Positions 10,596 to 21,800 of a DNA stretch of 64,000 nucleotides are shown here, piece by piece. Below the pieces are notes generated by a model that worked only from the letters and a program-made list of their open reading frames with translations, searched no databases and was not told where the DNA came from. Origin of the DNA: Otatea glauca (lineage: Eukaryota; Streptophyta; Magnoliopsida; Poales; Poaceae); assembly GCA_036346275.1 (NCBI GenBank), contig JAYEVK010000200.1:186001-250000 (forward strand). Direction: 5' to 3'. The position numbers were made by a program, and so were the translations under genes. The number at the start of each line of letters is the position of its first letter. Positions within the stretch are counted from its first letter, which is position 1.

Positions 10596-12061
10596 CTCAT
10601 GTAATTTCAGCACAAAGTCAAGACATTTAGCAAAGATCTAAGTTTACTTTTTCGAACATGGTAACGGCAAAATATCAATGGGTGCACGAGGATTGAAACC
10701 ATATACCACCTGAAAAGGAGTCATCTTGGTAGTAGAATGCAATGAGCGGTTGTAGGCAAACTCCACATGAGGTAGGCACTCTTCCCACATCTTCAAATTG
10801 TTCTTCAAAATGGCTCTCAACATTGTAGACAACGCTCGCTGACGACTTCACCGCCATCAGTTTGAGGGTGACATGTAGTAGAAAACAAAAGCTTCGTACC
10901 CAGTTTCTTCCAAAGCATCCGCCAAAAATGACACAAAAATTTTGCATCCCGATCTGACACAATTGTGGAAGGCACTCCATGTAGGCGAACTATCTCCCTG
11001 AAAAACAAGTCAGCAATGTTTGTAGCATCATCGCTCTTATGACAAGGTATAAAATGTGCCATCTTAGAAAACCGATCCACAACAACAAATATGCTATCCC
11101 TCCCCCTCTTTGTCCTAGGTAGGCCTAAAACAAAGTCCATTGAAATATCCTCCCGTGGAACACTAGGAACAGGAAGAGGCATATATAAACCATGTGGGTT
11201 CAGTCGTGACTTAGCTTTATTGCAAGTAGAACAGCGAGAGACATAGTGCTCCACATCGAGCCTCATCTTTGGCCAATAAAAATGGTTGGCCAACACATCC
11301 TCTGTCTTCTTCACTCCAAAGTGGCCCATCAGTCCTCCTCCATGTGCTTCCTGAAGCAACAACAAACGAACAGATCCAGCTGGAATGCATAGCTTGTTAG
11401 AACGAAACACAAAACCATCATTAACAATGAACTTATTCCAAACTCTTCCTTCCTTACAATTTAGCAAAACATCTTTAAAATCAGCATCAAGCGCATATTG
11501 CTCTTTAATCGTTTCCAAGCCAAAGATTTTAGAGTCTAGTTGTGAAAGCATGGTATATCGTCGAGATAAAGCATCAGCAATAACATTATCCTTCCCCTTC
11601 TTATGTTTGATAACATAAGGGAAAGACTCAATGAATTCTACCCATGTTGCATGCCTACGGTTCAACTTATTTTGGCTACGAATGTGCTTCAAGGATTCAT
11701 GATCAGAGTGTATAACAAACTCTTTGGGACACAAATAATATTGCCAAATCTCTAATGTTCGAACTAGTGTGTACAATTCCTTATCATAAGTTGAGTAGTT
11801 CAAACGAGGCCCAGATAATTTCTCACTGAAATAAGCAACTGGCTTACCTTCTTGGATCAGCACGCCTCCAATCCCAATGCCACTAGCATCACACCCAAGT
11901 TCAAAAATTTTACCAAAGTCTGGGAGTTGGAGTAGTGGTGCATGGGTCAGCTTCTCTTTCAACAAGTCAAAGGCATCTTCATGTGACTTGCCCCATTGGA
12001 AAGCCACGCCTTTCTTGGACAACTCATTCAGCGGTGCAGCAATCATACTGAAATCTTTCAC
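10596..12061 (-). pseudogene. Ty3 RNase H and integrase core
   Basis: A 414-codon frame (10817-12061) followed after a frameshift by 10644-10832. RNase [40 protein letters not shown]. Then the integrase H-H-C-C zinc motif in [20 protein letters not shown] and CSTCNKAKS, and the catalytic core with Asp in [10 protein letters not shown] and in [10 protein letters not shown]. The frame breaks exactly at the HPQTDG block, so the catalytic Glu lies in another frame. The continuation [20 protein letters not shown] and [17 protein letters not shown] is the end of the core. The polyprotein cannot be made from this copy. Confidence 0.92.
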
Positions 12062-12830
12062 GAAGCGACGATAGAATCCTGCAAGTCCAAGGAAACTCGC
12101 ACCTGTGTGACCGTTTTAGGAGTCAGCCAACTCTTAATTGCTTCAACCTTGGCTTGATCAACTTCAATTCCCTATGGAGTAACAACATAGCCAAGAAAAG
12201 CAACTCGATTGGTGCAAAATGTGCACTTCAAGGTTACCAAATAAACGTGCAGCTCGTAAGGCATCAAAAACAGCACGCAAATGAGCAAGATGTTCATCTA
12301 ATGATTTGCTATAGATCAAGATATCATCAAAATATACCACCACAAATCTACCAATGAAAGCACGCAAAACTTCATTCATTAGTCTCATGAAAGTGCTAGG
12401 TGCGTTAGTCAATCCAAAAGGCATCACTAGCCACTCATATAAACCGAACTTAGTTTTGAATGCTGTTTTCCATTCATCACCTAATTTCATGCGGATTTGG
12501 TGGTAACCACTAAGCAAATCAACCTTAGAGAACAAAGTAGAGCCACTTAATTCATCAAGCATATCATCTAACCTAGGAATAGGATGACGATATCTAATGG
12601 TAATGTTATTGATTGCTCTACAATCCACACACATGCGTCATGATCCATCCTTCTTAGGAACTAAAATGACCGGAACGGCACAAGGACTAAGAGATTCACG
12701 CACGTACCCTTTGTCAAGAAGTTCTTGCACTTGGCGTTGTATCTCCTTAGTTTCTTCCGGATTAGTCCTATATGGCGCTCGATTGGGCAAAGATGCTCTA
12801 GGAATGAGGTCAATCTGAAGTTCAATCCCT
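12062..12830 (-). pseudogene. Ty3 reverse transcriptase
   Basis: The best frame, 12164-12634, shows [55 protein letters not shown] (here [13 protein letters not shown]) and the catalytic YFDD box (12317-12337). It loses frame after the fingers/palm region (near 12240) and again upstream of 12634, where the conserved start of the domain continues in other frames. The key aspartates are present but the gene is broken. Confidence 0.92.
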
Positions 12831-14119
12831 CAAATTGGTGGAAAGCCTGGAGGGACGTCCTTGGGAAAAACATCAATATTTTCCTGCAAAAGGTTAGTCA
12901 CAGCAGGAGGCAAAGCAGCAGGTATCTCCTCAAATGAGAACAAAGCATCCTTGCAAACTAAGGCATAGCAAACAGATTCATCAACAACCAGTTCCTTCAC
13001 ATCAGATTTGGTAGCGAGAAAACATGCACCTTTCAACTTAATCTCATTTTTATTATCACAAACAGAATTAGAATTTTTCTTTTTAGCACTTTCATCAATC
13101 TTTTGCTTACTAGCTCTAGCAATGTCCTCTTTAAGAATGGAATCAGGAGTCATAGGATGCAATACAATCTTCTTTCCCTTATGCACAAAGGAATACTGGT
13201 TGGTTCTACTATCATGCACAGAACTTTTATCATATTGCCAAGGTCTACCTAACAATATAGAACATGCTTGCATGGGTACAACATCACATTCAGCAAAATC
13301 ATGATAGGAACCAATAGCAAATTGTACTCTCACCAAGCGTGTAACCTTAACCTTACCAATACTGTTGAACCATTGAACATAGTAGGGCTGGGGGTGCGGT
13401 CTTGTCTCCAACGAAAGCTTCTCCACCATGTCCAAGCTTGCAAGGTTGTTGCAACTTCCTCCATCAATGATCACACGACATGATCGCTCCTTGACGACAC
13501 ATTTGGTTTGGAACAGGTTGTGCCGCTGATTTTGGTCGGACTTTCCAATCTGGACACTCAATGCACGCTGTACAATGAGGCTCTCATAATGGTCAGCATG
13601 GTTGGCATCAATGTGCTCTTCCTGGTCATGATCATCTTCGCTCCCTACATTGTCAGCTGCAAGCATTGCATATGTTTCTTCATCCAAATCACTAGCAGAA
13701 GAGAACTCACCATTGTCTCGCACAATGAGAACACGCTTGCTTGGACATTGACTCCTCATGTGACCATACCCCTTGCATTGATGGCATTGCACATCCCTCG
13801 TCCTCCCAGTTGAAGCAACCGAAGCAAAGCTCTTGGCGGGCTCTGGTGTAGAAGTTTTTGTTACCTCCGAAGCCTTGGAAGTCGGCGCGGAAGAGGAAGG
13901 TCGATTCTTGTTGTTGTTTGAGGATGGTGCAGCCGGTTGTCTTGTGGCTGTAGGTGGAGCTCGTGTTGACCAAGTGTTAGCACGACCTGCAGAAATATTA
14001 GTTCTCGTGCTAAACCATTTGCGTCGTCCCTGCACTTCTCTTTCAAAGATGGCAAGCGAGATGAAACAAGCGAGTGATTGAATTATATTCCTTGTAATTA
14101 AGAATGTCATAAATCTCAC
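12831..14119 (-). pseudogene. Ty3 gag C-terminus and aspartic protease
   Basis: A 429-codon frame. Near 13745-13786 it has a CCHC zinc knuckle, CHQCKGYGHMRSQC, the nucleocapsid mark. Near 13437-13474 the protease active site reads VIIDGGSCNNLAS, with DGG in place of the common DTG/DSG; this variant is frequent in this class of plant Ty3 elements but may also be decay. The end of the frame (NLLQENIDVFP, VPPGFPP) is the linker before reverse transcriptase. Confidence 0.88.
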
Positions 14120-14967
14120 GGTTCACCCACCCATAAATCTAGCCATAGCAGCCTCCTCGCACTCCTTTATACCACAATACAACATGCCCATTTGTAATTC
14201 CCGATAGTATTCCTCTACACTCTTACTATCTTGCCTAGCAAATGCACTTATTTATCAAATCACTGGTAATAAGAGGGAACAAATCTAACTCACATGATTC
14301 TTTTCAAATCAGCCCAGTTTTGCGTAGCATTGGGATTCTTACGTCGAAACTCACTCCACCCCTAAGAGGCAAAATCAGTGAACTCACTAGTGGCAGCCCT
14401 AACTCTTTTGTTTTCAGGATACTCATGACATGCAAACTTTTGTTCTACAACTAATTCCCATGTGAGGTATGCATCAGGATCATATTTTCCATCAAAAGGT
14501 GGAATAGAGAATTTAATTCTGCCAAGTGTGTCATCATCAGCGCGTCGTACCTCACGTGGCATGCGCAAGGGACGCATGCCGAAGCGATTGCGGCGCAACT
14601 GCCGTCACAGATGGGCTCCCTCGTCGTCCACCTCCGTGTCAGCAGAGTATTCATCAACATTCTCCTCCACCTCGCTGCCCAAAGCACCATTGTTGTTGTG
14701 ATGCCGATGAGGAGCAGCGCCGTCTCCTGAAGGAGCTCGCCCGAACTCATCAAGCCGCTTTATCACCTCAGCAAGTGAAGTGTTAATAGCAGCAAGTGAG
14801 GTGTTGGTGTCAATCTGAGCCTTCTCCACCTATCCCAGCCTCTCATTTACCACCTGCACATCACCATCAAGGCCCTCTGTATGCAGCTTGACTCGGCGCT
14901 CGAAATGTTGAATGATTCCCCTAGTGCGAGGGGAATTCTGACCATCATTGCTCGCTGTTCTTGACAT
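14120..14967 (-). pseudogene. Ty3 gag N-terminus and start codon
   Basis: The likely start ATG is at 14965-14967, reading MSRTASNDGQNSPRTRG. A short helical stretch follows, then RIKFSIPPFDGKYDPDAYLT and QKFACHEYPENKRVRAA, typical of the retrotrans_gag domain. Several frameshifts and stops split it into frames at 14605-14829, 14362-14598 and others. Confidence 0.8.
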
Positions 14968-16018
14968 GGTTAGAAAGCAAAAGAACAAACAATTCACAGG
15001 AAAGGGCACTATCTCTCAACTTGTATCACCAAGCTCTTACCAGTTCTTACCAAGCCTTTCCAGGAGGTGTCGGTGACCGCGAGTCAAAATCTCCGGGAGA
15101 GGTAGTGTACAGATGCCAAACGCTAGAGCCTGGTAAGTTGTAGTTTTCTGTGGAGCTATAGGTGGCCGAGAAACAACTCAAGGAAATGCTAGAGCCACGT
15201 TAGTCAAAACAAGCTGAATAAACATTCGACGACGGTATGTGCTGGTCCAATGCAAGACCGTATTAGAGACGCAAGCCTATTCACAGATGTCGTCACGGAA
15301 CAACAAGTAAAGTGAAGAGAAACAACCTGAGATATCTCCCCTTCTTTTTTCTCTTTTTTTTCCTTTTTTTCTTTTTTTCAGAGTCCCAAACTTGGAAATA
15401 TGAACTTCTAGGACCCCAGAACACCAATTGTCACAAGCACTTTTGCGGAAAAATACCAGGGGTAAAACGGTAATTCTATCTCTCTCTGTAAACTTTGACT
15501 TCTGATTTTTTTTAAAACGTCCCTCTTGCAGGGAGGGGATCACAGAGAGAGCAGAGAGGTATGTCGTGGATATTTTTATTAATTTCTGAACAAGGGGAAA
15601 CCCAAATTTGGAAAGGCTAATTGATTGGATGATGAATGGAAAAGGTGGGAAATGTGGCGAGTGATTGATTACGATCCATTATTACGGTAGGGATGATGGT
15701 GGAAAGGTAGGGGATGTGGCAGGTGATTGATTCTGATCTGCTATTATGGTAGGGATGATGGTATGGCACAACGAATACAGGATTGAACAAAACACGTGAC
15801 ACTAAGGTGATAAGAACTTGAAACTCTAAACGACACAAACACTAAGACCAGCAACGACTCGACGACGTAATGCAAATTCAACAAGAATGGCTAAAACAGC
15901 AAAAGCAATAGGCCAAAATTGGCTAGGATCGAAAGGAATTTATTTTTGTTGGGCAATTTTTTTGGGCTGTAGGCAGAACAAAACTAAGAACAAGAAGTCT
16001 CTCACCGAGCAACCGAAT
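14968..16018 (-). other. Untranslated leader of the Ty3 element
   Basis: About 1 kb between the primer-binding site and the gag start. It holds purine-rich runs on the minus strand (15330-15380) and no domain-bearing frame; the frames of 60-88 codons look incidental. It includes a direct duplication around AGGGATGATGGT (15690 and 15750). Confidence 0.6.
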
Positions 16019-16030
16019 GCTCTGATACCA
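16019..16030 (-). other. Primer-binding site, initiator tRNA-Met
   Basis: The minus strand reads TGGTATCAGAGC, complementary to the 3' end of plant initiator tRNA-Met, two bases inside the 5' LTR. It fixes the orientation of the element. Confidence 0.95.
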
Positions 16031-16032
16031 CT

Positions 16033-16964
16033 TGATAGAACTAGGCGTCCCGATCTTTCGATGAGAGGAGGTAGCGTCGATCTGGTGGAGGGTGAAGTTG
16101 GCGGCCCGACTACAACGAACCCGACGTTGCGCCTTAGCGACCGGTACACCACCCTCCTGAAGGTTATTGATCCCGCGGGAAGCGCGACCAACCTGACAAC
16201 GAAGGTCTTTGTTCCTGCGAGCAATCGAAGAACCAGCAAGAACAAGGAATTACAACCAACTCAATGGCGAATATGAATTCAGATCGGTTCTGAAACAAAA
16301 ACACTCGAGGTTGGGGTTCCGATGAACAAGTAGACGGGCGGCCTAGTCGACACGCGCGAGTACAAGCAGTAGCAATGGCTAACTGAATCAAACAAAACCC
16401 AAAACCCTAATTATCATGACGGTTGGCTAATTATAGACCAAGGGCGTGCAGCACTAGGCCTTAACATGGGCCTACTGATTACAACTCGAAATAAAGACTA
16501 GAGCCCAATTAGACTCGGACTAGAAAAGTGTTATGGATTGTTTTACGTATTCCCGTTGACTCGGAAGGATTTTGGAGGTGATCTCGGATCGGTTGGAAAG
16601 AGGATGACCAGAGCTTTCGTTCTTGTACTCGTAGGCCTCCAGAAGCCTTCTGGATCAAACGATATGGCCGTTTGAATTTGACCATCTCTAGGAGTCCGAA
16701 TCTGATTCCAATTTGCTCTTCCCTCCGGACGCGAACTCCTTTGTGCGTTGTGGGTCTTCCCCATGGTTCCTAGGAATAATCACATCATCACAAAAATTAA
16801 GTAGCATCCCATTCATTGTATCATTAATTGGAATACTTAGGAACACCTTCACCTGATAATTTAGTTGACGTGCACGGGCTCGAGTGAGTGGTCCTTGAAG
16901 TGGTGGTTCATCCTGGTGAGTGGAGCTAGAGCTGGTTGTATCCATTGTGAAGATGTCCTCATCA
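16033..16964 (-). repeat. 5' LTR of the Ty3 element
   Basis: Same length as the 3' LTR (932 bp), same ends, about 95% identical by hand count. GGACG follows at 16965-16969. Because the pol frame reads into the 3' LTR, this LTR also shows an open frame (16688-16964) that is a copy of the pol tail and not a gene. Confidence 0.95.
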
Positions 16965-16969
16965 GGACG

Positions 16970-17104
16970 CGGGGGAGGACGTCGGGGACGATGCCGAGGG
17001 GGAGGTTGAGGGGACGCCAAGGGGACGCCGAGGGCGAGGAGGTTGGCTACGGTTTGGGGATTCGGATCACGCACTAGGTATGATCTACGCGAGGAACGGA
17101 TCGG
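16970..17104 (-). other. GC-rich fragment, unidentified, inside the CACTA element
   Basis: Resumes after the Ty3 insertion and continues the GC-rich stretch at 7900-7949. It may be a third captured host exon or the leader of the chimeric transcript. Repeats of the form GGGGACGCC are visible. I do not recognise a protein. Confidence 0.35.
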
Positions 17105-17512
17105 AATTTATTATGTTATTTTAGACATCACAGACGGTTGATGGATAAAACCGTCTGTGATGATCTCAATACACATCACAAACGATTTTAGCCACCAACT
17201 GTCTGTGAAATCAATAGACATCACAGACGGTTGGTGGATAAAACCGTCTGTGATGATGTCAATACACATCACAAACGATTTTAGCCACCAACCGTCTGTG
17301 AAATCAATAGACATCACAGACGGTTGGTGGATAAAATCGTCTGTGATGTGCATTGACATCATTACTTACAGACGGTTTTAGCCACCAACCGTCTGTGATA
17401 TAACATTTACACAGACGGTTCTTCCAAAATCATCTGTGATTATATTTAACAGAATCGGTTTTTAAAAATCATCTGTGACGAGGGGTCTAATATAGCCCTT
17501 TATGTAGTAGTG
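17105..17512. repeat. Right subterminal repeats and terminus of the CACTA element
   Basis: At least a dozen copies of a core CACAGACGGTT/AACCGTCTGTG, arranged as short inverted pairs around TTGGTGGATAAA or TTTAGCCACCAA spacers, ending in ATGTAGTAGTG at 17512. The frames at 17111-17381 are translations of the array. Confidence 0.9.
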
Positions 17513-17705
17513 TGAATAGTTATATTATTGAGTCGTGGACTCATCCAAAGAGGACTAATAAGTTAAATGTGAGGAGTGGTTATGTTATTGAGTCGTGGAC
17601 TCATCCAAAGATGACTAATGATGTAAATATGATGAGTGATTATGTTATTGAGTTGTTGACTCATCCAAATATGATTAATGAGATGAATGTGAAAAATGGC
17701 TTTAG
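17513..17705 (+). repeat. 60-bp minisatellite, three units
   Basis: A unit of 60 bp with TTGAGTCGTGGACTCATCCA and ACTAATAAGTTAAATGTGA repeats three times with increasing divergence. The end of a further unit lies at 6421-6444, left of the CACTA element, so the insertion split the array. Confidence 0.85.
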
Positions 17706-18821
17706 TATTATTGTATTATGTAGTTGATGATTTTAGATATTTATAAATGGTTATGTTATTGTTATATTATGCACTTGTTGAGTCTTGGACTCACCATTGC
17801 TTACTTTAATATTTTAGGTGATCATTGAAGGTGATATACATGGGATAGGAGTAGCGTCATTGTGTCACTTGTCACATTGTCTTCACATTAATTTAGATTT
17901 AGTGTTCACTCATGAATAAGAAAGTGCTTAACTATATTTAGATGATGAAATTACATAGTTGCAATAATGGGCATGTGAGAACTTAATTGGTTTTGTTGAA
18001 TAATGTTTGTGGTATTCATTTATATCTTGAGAATGTATTCCTTTTGGTGGCTATTACAAAGGTAATTTAGAGTTGTTGTTGTTGTTATTTTCATTGTCAT
18101 CCCCTATGAATAACCTTTTGTTCGTGTTTAGTGATTAAAAGATAAATTATGTTGTTGCTGAAATTATAGTTAAAATGATTAATTAGTTGTGAGAAAGGCA
18201 TAATGTTTAGTTGGTGTTTAGCGGTTTAAAGAGAAGAAGTCTTAATGAAATTTATGTGTAAAATGGTTAAGAGTTAGCGAAAAAGTATGATAAAGTGACA
18301 TTTAAATATTAAGGAGATGTATCGAAGACAACGTCAAAGAAGAGGAGTCATGGAGGTGTTTGTGAAAACAAATGGACAATCGAAAACATGGGGAACACTG
18401 TATTTCATTAATTTTGTATCGAATATATGAAATTACATGCATCCGCAGGAGTTCATCTTTTGTATTCTGTGTCTATGGCTAAGGAGTATATCTGACTAGA
18501 GATTGTGTAGTCTGCTGATTCCCAGCACCTTTGAATGGTATTCGGTTAATTACATCTTTAGGCTTGGCCTATAGAATACCTCCAATTAAGATGCACTATG
18601 TAGTCGTTTTTATATTTATATTGCTCATCCATATGCATGCATGACGTTTGTGTAGATGCATGTGGCGAAGATGCAGATGTGATACAGTGGATTTGTTTCT
18701 CTGATGCCCTGGTCATGATATGCCATCATTGTGTCAGTTTGCGAATAGGATATGTTGATGAAGAGGATGACTTTCGCCTCGTTGGTGTCTAGTCATGTGT
18801 ACACTTGCCTTCATCGGACAT
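17706..18821 (+). mobile_element. LTR-type remnant, right part, no gene
   Basis: Resumes the remnant of 4535-6447: GAGTCTTGGACTCACCATTG and ATTTTAGGTGATCATTGAAG (17780-17830) match 48590-48640. The rest is AT-rich and without open frames of interest. It ends at the GACAT target site of the next insertion. Confidence 0.45.
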
Positions 18822-21800
18822 TGTAACGACCCCCATTTTCACATAAATGCAAAAATGGAAATCTAATGCGCATACAGTACTAGTCCCGTGATCAGTGGCT
18901 AGTACGCACATTTTCAACAATTGGAATCACATCCGTACATCATTTTATTCAAGCGGAAACTATTTGTACAATATATTCTTACAACTCAGAGTATATAAAT
19001 ATAGCAACAGAAGAAGCAAAGTCTTGTAGTGTGCCCATCCAATCCCTCAGGCAACGGACAAGGCATAATCCCTAGAAAGGTCGCTTTATTGAAAATCCCG
19101 CAACTTGCGACGAAAAGAGATCTTTCGAAGCTTCGCTATCTTTTTCCACCTAAAACAACAAAATAAGCAAGGGTGAGTACTTTACGTACTCCGCAAAACT
19201 TTAGTAAATCCTATAATATATGCAGGCTATTTCAAAGAAAAGGCTTCTACGGTTAATTTGCAAAAAGCGAAATCGAATTTATAAATCAAGTTGTCATTTG
19301 CAAACGGAATTTAATAAAGCAAGTTTGACTGATAAGAAATAAGTAAAGCATAAGTGATAATCACAGCCCTTCGCGAGCATTGGATAATTCAATGATCCAA
19401 TAATCCAATTTCAACATGTCCATTCCTTGCCAACACGTGGCGTAACCATAATCTTTGCCAAAACAAGGCACATCAAGTGAAAATCATCCCATTTTGAAAA
19501 TAGTAAAACTGCTAACCATGTGATGACATTACCAAGTGCCTTTGACCGTAGGCGCGGCTAATTAATTAGATTTACACTCTGCAGAGGCGTACAACTTTAC
19601 CGACAAGAAATGATCAGCTCTTTGTGCAAGCTATTAGCACACTTCCTTTGGTGTGCCGCAGAGAGATCATAACATAACCGTTACATTATCTAGACCTAGC
19701 TTTGCACCAACCCGATGACGTTAAATCCTTGTTATGGAGAAGAAACATGGCAGTGTATCCCTGTCATTTAAAGTGGTAGTAAGAGTAGTAATTCCCTGCG
19801 ATAGAAGCAGTAAATCCCTGCAATAAGGGTTTCTTCCCATTCCAAGGCGTACACCGTTATACCGATATGCATTTACCCACAACGAAGTGTGGAAGCCCCT
19901 CATAAGCAAACCTAGAAAAGATTGCTCATACTATCTCCCGCCTACCAATGTGCAAAGCCAGATCTAAGCAACTTAATAGGTTAAGACTGTCCCATACCAG
20001 CACTTATGGTTGCAAGGAATTCTTGGCTTGAAAACAACCCATAGCTCGGTCCTTAATCCGACACGGGCAATGCTCCACCCTACACTACGTACAAGTCCAT
20101 CTCTTGCACAACCGGCTATTGCCAATAATTGCCCGCATCTAAACCATAGTTTTATTTTGGGGTTTTTAATCAAAATACCAACAATTGACATCATGTCATA
20201 ACCAACCATTTTCAATTCTCAAGAATCAATTTTGATCTGATCATATTCAACGTTCATTCTAAAGCATGGCTAAGCATGGTTAATATTCGCATATACCCAA
20301 GTTGACATTATGTATTGTCTAATCCATTTATAGGGTTATCAAGGTTCACATGTTCATACTTATCAAGGAAGTTTCATGAGACAACAGGTATATCTACCAG
20401 TACCACAAAATATCATATTTACAGAAAATAAACGCATGCATGAAACATTTTGATAAACACAATGAAAATTAAATACTGGGATCAATATGATCAAAGGGGG
20501 TGCTTGCCTTGCTTAATCGTTGTTTACGACGAAGTCGCGGTCGAAGCCTGTGTTGTCGACGACGGAATTAATGACGTCAAGTTCTACACGTCGTTCAATG
20601 GAAATATAGCGAAACAACAATTTCAATAAGAGCAAAAAGAAGACAGACAGTAAATCAAATAAAACATGCTATAAGAAACAGACGCATATTATTTTATAGA
20701 TTATTTATTCTTGTTTTATGAATTCAAGAGTCTAAAATTATGTATTCTTGTATTTATAACTTCGAATTATAGATGCTAAAATTATTTAGAGTAGAAAGAT
20801 TTGTCTTATGGTGATATTGTAAAATAGTATGTTGTTAATAGGATTCAGATGCAAAGCAATGTATTTAAAGACTTTTGAATTAAACATTTATCACTAAATT
20901 TCTGGCTGCCATTTTATCAGGCATAACACATTAAGTTATATACCCCATTTTCATGAACTAATTGTTAGAAGCAAGCATGATCCCATATGAACACATACTT
21001 ATATATATACATATATACCTATTATGCTCTTCATACTAAATCACATCCTATTTGCGTAAATCATTATTTGTTCAATATTTTTACCTAGCCTAACATTATT
21101 CCACCATCATGCTGAAAATAAATAAATTTAATAAACTTCCAAAAATTCTTTCCTTATCGATTTAGTTATTATTGCATAGTTACTAATAATGTTGACTTCA
21201 ATAGAAAAGACAAAAAAACAACTGGTTACCCAAATATTTTTATAGAAATGGGTGCATAGCAGAATAAGGATCATGATAAAATTGGTTCCAAATAAATTTA
21301 ACTTTGTTTGCAAAGTTTCTATATTTAATCTACTTTTATGTCTACTATTCATCTTTGTATTAAAATATTTTTCCAAAATAGATTTTCAAAATATTTTTAC
21401 ATATTTTGGAAGCTCCAGATTTTAGATGAATTTAGAAATTGGTTTCATCTCATTTGGATTTCAAATACGAAAGATATTCAAGTTTGAATCTAAGTCGGTT
21501 CTGGAAAATCCAGGAAAATAAGGAATAGGCTTTCAAAGCATTGAAAGCGGCTTTTCATTTTTCGCGGTTTTATTTAAATCTCAGCCAACTGACATGTGGG
21601 GCCTACGGGTCAGCAAGAGGAAGTGGCTGAGGCGCGCTGGCTGACAGGTGGGGCCCTCGCGTCATTCACCCGAGAACAGGGGCTCACCTCCGCGGCTCGT
21701 CGCCGACGAAACAGCTCGGGGGAGGTCCGGTCGACAGCGCAGGGAGCGTCAGGGAGGTGATGCGCATCTAGGGACGGTATCGATTTGGTTGGAGGCGAGC

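Larger units (their letters stand above)
7950..16964 (-). mobile_element. Ty3-type LTR retrotransposon, full length but decayed, TSD GGACG
   Basis: LTRs of 932 bp each (7950-8881 and 16033-16964) are flanked by GGACG on both sides (7945-7949, 16965-16969). A primer-binding site for initiator tRNA-Met lies next to the 5' LTR and a polypurine tract next to the 3' LTR; both place the element on the minus strand. Gene order gag, protease, reverse transcriptase, RNase H, integrase is that of Ty3/Gypsy. By hand count the LTRs differ at about 46 of 932 positions (about 5%), roughly 2 million years at the grass LTR rate of 1.3e-8. All reading frames carry frameshifts or stops. A 1.35-kb foreign solo LTR interrupts the 3' part of the integrase. 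Confidence 0.95.
6448..17512. mobile_element. CACTA transposon carrying captured host gene fragments
   Basis: The left end CTCTACTATAGAAAAGG and the reverse complement of the right end, CACTACTACATAAAGGG, form matching CACTA termini. Both are followed inward by repeats of the ACAGACGGTT type, sparse on the left and dense at 17105-17500. The flanks (TTA left, TGA right) are an imperfect 3-bp duplication. The element sits in a 60-bp minisatellite: the sequence left of 6448 matches the unit that continues at 17513. Without the nested Ty3 element (about 9 kb) it is about 2 kb, so it is non-autonomous. It holds a palindrome-rich minisatellite and NF-YB and kinesin-14 fragments on the minus strand. 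Confidence 0.75.

Noticed and set aside
16019..16030. tRNA-Met gene
   Set aside because: Only the 12-base complement of the tRNA 3' end; it is the retrotransposon primer site.
16688..17074. 128-codon frame across the 5' LTR border of the Ty3 element
   Set aside because: The part inside the LTR is a copy of the pol tail; the part outside is unrelated CACTA sequence. The fusion is accidental.
17111..17381. Frames on both strands with repeating TDGWW/KSF-type pattern
   Set aside because: Translations of the CACTA subterminal repeat array.
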